Positions 7,889-12,639 of a stretch of DNA of 12,639 nucleotides are shown in pieces. This DNA is from Desulfobacterales bacterium. GTDB taxonomy: Bacteria; Desulfobacterota; DSM-4660; Desulfatiglandales; Desulfatiglandaceae. The notes under the pieces were generated by a model. That model was not told where the DNA came from and made no database searches. It worked only from the letters and a program-made list of their open reading frames with translations. Positions within the stretch are counted from its first letter, which is position 1; each line of letters begins with the position of its first letter. The stretch lies in the NCBI GenBank assembly GCA_022013615.1, contig JAKLQB010000148.1, positions 1 to 12,639 on the forward strand. The letters are read 5' to 3'. The position numbers and the translations under genes are program-made.

Positions 7889-9364
7889 ATGGACGGAATT
7901 GTTGGTGTATATGGACTTGGTGACAATGAACTGGTGAATAAGGCATTTCTGGCAACGGGTGCCTGTCAACACAGAGGCAAGGCAAGCACCGGAATAGCAA
8001 TAGGGAATCGAAAGGGAATCTATATTCACAAAGGCCTGGGAAGGATCGCCGAAGTTATAGACTACAATATAATGAGGACTTTTCAAGATTTAGAACCTGT
8101 TGCCGCTATTGGAAACATCGGTTATACAAAAAGGAAAATCTCTGAAAAAATAAATGCTGAGCCTATAGAAATCAGTCCAAGAATCGATTCCAAATACAAA
8201 GTTGTTGTAACCATGGATGGATATCTTATCAAAGATGACGACCTTAGAGCAGAGCTTGAAGTAAATTATAGCTTACAGACTGATAACAAGACAGAAGTTG
8301 TCGGTGCCCTGTTGCACAAATACATAACTCAGGAAGGTGTTAAATTTGAAGCAGGTGAAAAACTTGTTGAAAAACTGCACGGAAGGGCAACTTTTGCTCT
8401 TACGGCTTTAGTTCATGACGGGAAAGAGGTTTATCTGATTACCTTAAACGATGCCAGGGCGTTTGAGCCTTTCTGTTATGCGACTATTGATGGCACTTTT
8501 ATTGCCAGTTCTGAGTCATGCTCCCACAGGAGACTGGATGGGTTTACTGAAAAAGAATATGATGGCGCAGAGATGACCATATGTTCATCAGGAGGATATG
8601 AAACAAAAAGACTGAGAGAAGAGCCTATGATGCCGGACATATTCCAGGGCGCGTATTTTGGCAATGTGGGTTCACTGTTCAGAGGAAAAGAAATATTCCA
8701 AATAAGGAGAGAGCTGGGTCTGGAACTTGTTGATCATTACAAAACCTCACAAGCGGATATTGTCATTCCCAACCCGGAATCAGGATGGGGGGTAACCGTG
8801 GGGATTGCAGAAGGTTTAAGAAAGAAGCTTTTCCCGGCCCTGATAAAACTCCCACAGGCTGTCAGGACATTTCAGGAAGGTGAGATACGAACAAGATCCA
8901 AGGAGGTGGGACTTAAATTTGGCGGCATTGATACCTTGTTAAAAGACAAAAGAATTGCAATGGGAGATGACAGCATTGTAAGAGGAAGTGTAAGCGAAGG
9001 GGGGTCTGTCTGGGTTGTATACAATGCAGGTGCTAAATTCATCGAATTCTGGATATCTTACGGCCCAATGTTTTTCCCTTCGTTTAAGGAATGGCATCGT
9101 GGCATCGAGTGTTTACACGAACTGGCAGCCCAGAGGGCTTTTAAGGACGATAACCCATACGATAAAACCCTGGATGAAATCAACAGCGCTGTGGCAAAAC
9201 TTGTTGGCGTTGATGAAGTAAAATATAATTCACAGGATAGAATTCGAAAAGTTGCCGGCGACGGTTCTTTTCAGGCATTGGATGCAAGTTACCCAATTGA
9301 CCAGGGATTCTGGCCGGATTGGCTTAAAAGTGAATTTGACAAATTTAGTCGTTACCGAAGTTGA
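7889..9364 (+). CDS. PurF-like protein with an inactivated glutaminase domain
   Basis: 491 residues with the two-domain plan of amidophosphoribosyltransferase (PurF): N-terminal Ntn glutaminase fold, then a type I phosphoribosyltransferase. PurF begins MCGIVG and uses the Cys as nucleophile; here it is MDGIVGVYG (Asp2). Other glutamine-site residues are also changed: GHxRYST is GNIGYTK (Arg to Gly78) and the oxyanion HNGN is MDGY (109-112). QHRG and ASSESC are kept. The transferase half looks sound: IPNPESG near 293, VRTF at 325-328 and the PRPP loop GDDSIVRGSVS at 359-369 with both acidic residues. The C-terminal Cys residues that bind Fe-S in some PurF enzymes are absent (FQALDASYP). It may be an NH3-dependent transferase, a PRPP-binding regulator, or have a new acceptor. 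GAGG at 7879-7882 sets the start; no earlier in-frame start exists nearby. It sits 35 bases after carB. Confidence 0.85.
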   Translation: MDGIVGVYGLGDNELVNKAFLATGACQHRGKASTGIAIGNRKGIYIHKGLGRIAEVIDYNIMRTFQDLEPVAAIGNIGYTKRKISEKINAEPIEISPRIDSKYKVVVTMDGYLIKDDDLRAELEVNYSLQTDNKTEVVGALLHKYITQEGVKFEAGEKLVEKLHGRATFALTALVHDGKEVYLITLNDARAFEPFCYATIDGTFIASSESCSHRRLDGFTEKEYDGAEMTICSSGGYETKRLREEPMMPDIFQGAYFGNVGSLFRGKEIFQIRRELGLELVDHYKTSQADIVIPNPESGWGVTVGIAEGLRKKLFPALIKLPQAVRTFQEGEIRTRSKEVGLKFGGIDTLLKDKRIAMGDDSIVRGSVSEGGSVWVVYNAGAKFIEFWISYGPMFFPSFKEWHRGIECLHELAAQRAFKDDNPYDKTLDEINSAVAKLVGVDEVKYNSQDRIRKVAGDGSFQALDASYPIDQGFWPDWLKSEFDKFSRYRS

Positions 9365-9391
9365 GTCTGTTTCTCGACTCGCTGGATACCT

Positions 9392-10849
9392 ATGCACTTC
9401 TCCTCAATAGCACATGTCCTGGGAACTTTATTAATTGTTACCGGTAGTTCAATGGCTTTACCGTTAATATGTTCCTTGTATTACAATGAAGGAGATCTGT
9501 TTTCAATTTTAATTTCCGGAATAATTACAATTGCATTGGGACTACCTTGCTGGTGGTTTTTTCGAAAAAATCACGATTTAAACATAAAAGACGGTTTTTT
9601 CATCGCTGTCTTTGGATGGATGTTGGTCTCTGCTCTTTCCGGCCTGCCTTTTATGATCTACGGAGCGATTCCTTCCTTTACTGACGCTTTTTTTGAAATG
9701 ATGTCCGGTTATACAACCAGCGGGGCAACCATACTCACTGACATAGAAGTGGTCCCTCACGGACTGTTGTTTTGGCGAAGCGAGACCCATTTACTCGGTG
9801 GTATGGGGTTTTTGACGTTAACTATTTTATTCCTGCCCCATGGAATGGGGGGGCTTCGTATATTTCGAGCAGAGTCGAGTCCTGGCCAGGTTATTACCAA
9901 AGATAAATTCAAACCCCGTAATAGAGATACCATGATCTGGCTCTGGGGGATATATCTGGCGCTAAACCTTTTAGAAACATTTTTGTTATGCCTTGGAGGA
10001 ATGTCCCTTTTTGATTCTTTGTGTCATTCATTCGGAACTGTATCAACTTCAGGGTATTCCCCTTATAATGCAAGTATAGGATTTTATAACAATGCTTATT
10101 TTGACTGGATTATCATTCTATTTATGTTCTTAGGCGGTATGACCTTTATACTTTTTTATCAGATATTGAAAGGGGACTGGGGAGCATTAAAAATAAATAC
10201 TGAATTCCGCTGGTATGTGGGGTTGTTGCTGTTTTTTTGTGGCATTGTTTCATGGATTTTATGGAAGGATAATACTTATAGCAGTTTAATGGATTCTATC
10301 AGGTACGCGACATTCCAGGTAATGTCTCTCTTGACCACAACCGGGTTCACCACTGCCGATTATGAAAAATGGCCTCAGGCCGCGCAGATGTTTCTGTTTA
10401 CGGTGTGCTTTATTGGGGCCTGCGCCGGATCAACCACCAGCGGCATTAAGGTCGTCCATTATGTTATTATATGCAAATACATGTATGCATCAGTAAAGAA
10501 AATTTTTTTGCAACCTATGGCTGTCATATCAATCCAGCTTAACCAGCGTCCTGTTGAACCCTCAATAGTAGATCTTGCCATCTGTTATTTTATTGTAAAC
10601 ATATTCATGGTGCTGGGAGGGGGTTGTTTTATGGTGTTGGTGGATGATATGGACTATCTTACGGGTATAAGTTCCGTAATTGCCACACTCATGAACATAG
10701 GCCCAGGCTTTGGAACAGTGGGACCGTCAGAAAATTATGCCCATATTTCTGATGTGGGGAAATGGTTCTTATCCTGGAATATGCTGGTTGGCAGAGTGGA
10801 AATGTTTTCAGCGCTGGTCGTGTTCTATCCGTCATTCTGGAAGAAATAA
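9392..10849 (+). CDS. trkH: TrkH-family potassium uptake channel subunit
   Basis: Integral inner-membrane protein of 485 residues that carries K+ inward, gated by a TrkA-type RCK protein. The four pore repeats are visible, each with its filter loop: TTSGA at 108-112, STSGY at 218-222, TTTGFTT at 315-321 and NIGPGFG at 435-441. The second loop has Ser where many TrkH proteins have the first Gly of STGGF, but the next Gly is kept. Other family marks are ETHLLGGMGF at 131-140, GACAGSTTSGIK at 342-353 and the Arg in MLVGRVEMF near 468. The N-terminus (LGTLLIVTGSSMALPL, then YYNEGD) is typical, which supports this start although the ribosome-binding site (GGA, about six bases upstream) is weak. 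It lies 27 bases after the PurF-like gene, so it probably shares that transcript, and meets trkA tail to tail. Confidence 0.94.
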   Translation: MHFSSIAHVLGTLLIVTGSSMALPLICSLYYNEGDLFSILISGIITIALGLPCWWFFRKNHDLNIKDGFFIAVFGWMLVSALSGLPFMIYGAIPSFTDAFFEMMSGYTTSGATILTDIEVVPHGLLFWRSETHLLGGMGFLTLTILFLPHGMGGLRIFRAESSPGQVITKDKFKPRNRDTMIWLWGIYLALNLLETFLLCLGGMSLFDSLCHSFGTVSTSGYSPYNASIGFYNNAYFDWIIILFMFLGGMTFILFYQILKGDWGALKINTEFRWYVGLLLFFCGIVSWILWKDNTYSSLMDSIRYATFQVMSLLTTTGFTTADYEKWPQAAQMFLFTVCFIGACAGSTTSGIKVVHYVIICKYMYASVKKIFLQPMAVISIQLNQRPVEPSIVDLAICYFIVNIFMVLGGGCFMVLVDDMDYLTGISSVIATLMNIGPGFGTVGPSENYAHISDVGKWFLSWNMLVGRVEMFSALVVFYPSFWKK

Positions 10850-10850
10850 C

Positions 10851-12242
10851 TTACACTAAAAATAATTTCCGAACATTTTTTAGCTGAAGCGAAGTACAGA
10901 TAACGATAACCCGTTCATCATCGTGGATTTGCGTGTCTCCCACAGCAATTTTCCACCCTCCATCGCGAAAGACTCCGCCAATGATAAATTTTTCATCAAG
11001 TGAAGAACCCAATTTGGAGAGGGGTTTGCGGGTAATAGGGGAGTTTGGAGCGACTACGAATTCAACCACTTCAGCGTCGACTCCATGCAGGTGGGCCACA
11101 GAAAGAAGTTCACCCCTGCGAATGAATTTTAGAATCTCGTTCCCTGCCAGGATTTTTTTGTTCAAGACTATGTCCAACCCAATTGTTGCGGCCAATACCA
11201 GATAATCCTCTTTATTAACTAAAGCAATTGTTTTTCCCTGCTTACCATGCAAATCGGAATTTTGTATATTCATCATATGTTTCGCTAACAGACAGCTAAC
11301 AATATTGGTTTCATTCTCTCCTGTGGCAGTAACAAAAGTATCCATATCCAACATCCCTGCCAAAGCCAGAACATCCGCATCTGATCCATCTCCGTGTAAA
11401 ATCTCTGTGTTTTTTAACGTGGAAGATAAGTCTTCAGCACGTTTATCATCTTTTTCAATCAGTTTTACTGCAACGGTTTTTCCTAATAACTCGGCTACAC
11501 GACTTCCCACCAGGCCGCCTCCTATAATCATTACCCGATGAAGGCTATGCTGTTCTACTCCTGTCAGTTCCATTAACCGGGGTAGATCCTCGTAGCCCGC
11601 CATAATAAACACTTGATCCTGAGGTAAAATCTCATGCTCTCCGCCGGGGATGATTGTGGTGATTCCTCGAGCAACAGCAACAACCCGGAAAGGCAAATCA
11701 TGATATGCCTGAGCAATTTTTTTTAATTTTTTATGAGCCAAGGGAGATGTTTCATGAATACGAATAGCCATGACTTGCATTTGTCCCTGGGCAATATCTA
11801 TTATTTCGTTCCCTGCTGTCCGTTTAATCACCCTTATAATTTCTTGGGCGGCCAACTCTTCCGGGTGAATAAACAAATCGATTTTTAAGTCTTCAGCATT
11901 GAGAATAGAATCTTCATTTCCAAACTCCAGGGAACGAACCCGGGCAATTTTACGCTGAATTCCAAAGCGATCCGCAATCATTGAAGACAACATATTCACG
12001 GCGTCATTATCAGTAACAGCAATGAGAAAATCCATCTCCTCTGCGTTGGCTTCCTTCCAGCATTCAATACTCATGGCATTGCCTCTAATCAGTCGGGCGT
12101 CAATATTCCCATCAGCATAGCGAATCAGGCTGTTATCTGATTCTATGACTGTGATAGCGTATCCTTCATGTCCCAGTCGTTTTGCCAGATAAAATCCGAC
12201 CCCGCCAAGTCCCAGAATTAAAATATTTTCAGATGATGCCAT
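10851..12242 (-). CDS. trkA: TrkA, NAD-binding regulator of the Trk potassium channel
   Basis: Cytoplasmic RCK protein that binds the TrkH dimer and gates it according to bound nucleotide. The full tandem form is present: TrkA_N 1 with ILGLGGVGFYLAKRLG near the start and an acidic end to the second strand (VIESD), TrkA_C 1, then TrkA_N 2 with MIIGGGLVGSRVAELLG and LIEKDD, and TrkA_C 2. Two in-frame ATGs exist. The one at 12257 has no purine-rich site before it. The one at 12242 (MASSENILILG) follows GGGGA at 12251-12247 and is chosen here, giving 463 residues. Its stop (10853-10851) is one base from the trkH stop on the other strand, so the two transcripts probably overlap at their 3' ends. 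trkA and trkH are often in the same direction elsewhere; here they are convergent and can be controlled separately. Confidence 0.94.
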   Translation of the reverse strand: MASSENILILGLGGVGFYLAKRLGHEGYAITVIESDNSLIRYADGNIDARLIRGNAMSIECWKEANAEEMDFLIAVTDNDAVNMLSSMIADRFGIQRKIARVRSLEFGNEDSILNAEDLKIDLFIHPEELAAQEIIRVIKRTAGNEIIDIAQGQMQVMAIRIHETSPLAHKKLKKIAQAYHDLPFRVVAVARGITTIIPGGEHEILPQDQVFIMAGYEDLPRLMELTGVEQHSLHRVMIIGGGLVGSRVAELLGKTVAVKLIEKDDKRAEDLSSTLKNTEILHGDGSDADVLALAGMLDMDTFVTATGENETNIVSCLLAKHMMNIQNSDLHGKQGKTIALVNKEDYLVLAATIGLDIVLNKKILAGNEILKFIRRGELLSVAHLHGVDAEVVEFVVAPNSPITRKPLSKLGSSLDEKFIIGGVFRDGGWKIAVGDTQIHDDERVIVICTSLQLKNVRKLFLV

Positions 12243-12298
12243 TTTTTCCCCAAACATTAGGTATCGTTAAGTGATATAAACCCGTTTTTTTGGAAGAA

Positions 12299-12327
12299 AG
12301 CATATGAAAAGCACTCTTGTGAGTCAA
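12299..12327 (-). promoter_or_regulatory. Candidate sigma70 promoter of trkA
   Basis: Read on the - strand: TTGACT (12327-12322, 5 of 6), a 17-base spacer, TATGCT (12304-12299, 4 of 6). Transcription would begin near 12292, leaving a leader of about 50 nt before the preferred trkA start at 12242. Found by eye. Confidence 0.4.
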
Positions 12328-12420
12328 GGAAAAAGGGCCCAGCATATGTGGTGTCAGTCTGTAATCTGGTGCGCAGTAAATTTACCTGTACAGGTCGAAA
12401 AATATCAGGCAAATATTTTC

Positions 12421-12449
12421 TTGACAACCGTGCCCAATCCATCTAAATT
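12421..12449 (+). promoter_or_regulatory. Sigma70-like promoter reading away from trkA
   Basis: A perfect TTGACA at 12421-12426, a 17-base spacer and TAAATT at 12444-12449 (4 of 6). The start would be near 12456. A folded segment and a terminator lie within the next 110 bases, which makes a chance match less likely. Confidence 0.5.
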
Positions 12450-12455
12450 TAAAAG

Positions 12456-12563
12456 CTTATATTTGAAGGTGCTTCGTACAATGGTGTATGAAAGCGCCTG
12501 AATTAAGCACAGGAAAAGACAAAGACGTCGGTATCCCTTTTGACGGGAAAGGCGTCTTTTTTT
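12456..12563 (+). ncRNA. Candidate small RNA or leader RNA, about 108 nt
   Basis: Bounded by the promoter at 12421-12449 and the terminator ending near 12563. Bases 12467-12479 pair with 12486-12499 in a 13-bp stem with one bulged A, two G-U pairs and a 6-base loop (AATGGT). An A-rich unpaired linker follows (about 12500-12520), then the terminator stem. I recognise no Rfam family; in particular it lacks the conserved core of the GEMM c-di-GMP riboswitch. It could be a free small RNA or the start of a longer leader for a gene beyond the window, since a second terminator-like hairpin follows at 12611. Confidence 0.35.
12521..12563 (+). terminator. Rho-independent terminator
   Basis: AAAGACG (12521-12527) pairs with CGTCTTT (12553-12559). 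An inner TCCC/GGGA stem lies between them, and the T-run continues to 12563. It reads on the + strand, so it cannot end trkA, which runs the other way from 12242. Confidence 0.65.
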
Positions 12564-12610
12564 ATTGAATTATTGCGAAAGGATTTAGCCCTGTAATGAC
12601 CGATATGCAG

Positions 12611-12632
12611 AAGCGCTGCCTGGCGCTTTTTT
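12611..12632 (+). terminator. Second terminator-like hairpin at the window edge
   Basis: AAGCGC (12611-12616) pairs with GCGCTT (12623-12628) around a 6-base loop and runs into six T residues (12627-12632). It lies about 50 bases after the first terminator, in the same direction. Confidence 0.55.
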
Positions 12633-12639
12633 ATTGCCA

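Larger units (their letters stand above)
12258..12639. other. Gap upstream of trkA, no convincing protein gene
   Basis: The 382-bp stretch to the window edge carries divergent promoter candidates, one reading toward trkA (12299-12327) and one reading out (12421-12449), a possible small RNA, and two terminator-like hairpins. A 65-codon frame at 12304-12501 (+) has a GGAAG seven bases before its ATG but resembles nothing I know and runs across the outward promoter. A 61-codon frame on the other strand overlaps it and is equally weak. No heptad-rhythm repeat is seen here. Confidence 0.5.

Noticed and set aside
7693..7923. 76-codon frame bridging the end of carB and the PurF-like start
   Set aside because: Out of frame with both genes, which have clear starts and stops; no motif.
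12257..12442. 61-codon - strand frame directly upstream of trkA
   Set aside because: Unrecognised product, no clear ribosome-binding site, and it overlaps the candidate trkA promoter.
12304..12501. 65-codon + strand frame upstream of trkA
   Set aside because: A GGAAG precedes the ATG, but the product is unrecognised, it overlaps promoter signals on both strands and runs into the candidate small RNA. Too weak to call.
12481..12563. c-di-GMP (GEMM) or fluoride riboswitch, suggested by CACAGG and ATGGTG near here
   Set aside because: The conserved cores (GGACGCAAAGCC for GEMM, the fluoride pseudoknot pattern) are absent.

Overview
The window looks like a stretch of a Gram-negative, probably anaerobic bacterial chromosome of moderate GC content. 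The PEP/pyruvate-binding protein, the CarB type and the intergenic style suggest Desulfobacterota, but this is an impression and no 16S or marker gene is present to settle it. Seven protein genes are supported, six on + and one on -. There is no rRNA, tRNA, IS element or CRISPR array.

Layout: (1) 1-1389, C-terminal part of a PEP/pyruvate-binding (PPDK_N-type) protein, cut by the window edge. (2) 1493-4250, two tandem hexameric-type glutamate dehydrogenase genes. The first keeps the catalytic lysine; the second has Ser in its place. (3) 4251-4649, a 399-bp gap with two imperfect inverted repeats and a candidate promoter. (4) 4650-10849, a likely operon of carB (large subunit of carbamoyl-phosphate synthase, no carA beside it), a PurF-like protein whose N-terminal glutaminase has lost its nucleophile (Cys to Asp) and other glutamine-site residues, and a TrkH potassium channel subunit. 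(5) 10851-12242 on the - strand, a two-domain TrkA regulator, tail to tail with trkH with one base between stop codons. (6) 12258-12639, a gap with divergent candidate promoters, a possible small RNA of about 108 nt and two terminator-like hairpins.

Common thread (inference): the genes centre on ammonia, glutamate and potassium. Glutamate dehydrogenase fixes or releases NH3. CarB and PurF-type phosphoribosyltransferases can both use free NH3 when no glutaminase feeds them. K+ is the usual counter-ion of the glutamate pool. Two of the proteins (second GDH, PurF-like) look like enzymes converted to another role, each by several independent substitutions, so sequencing error is unlikely.

A second thread is non-coding. 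Every + strand gap over 70 bp between 1387 and 4649 contains degenerate short words in a 7-base (three loci) or 8-base (one locus) rhythm, arranged as two opposed arms that can fold into a long hairpin. The words differ from locus to locus, but rhythm and arrangement are shared.
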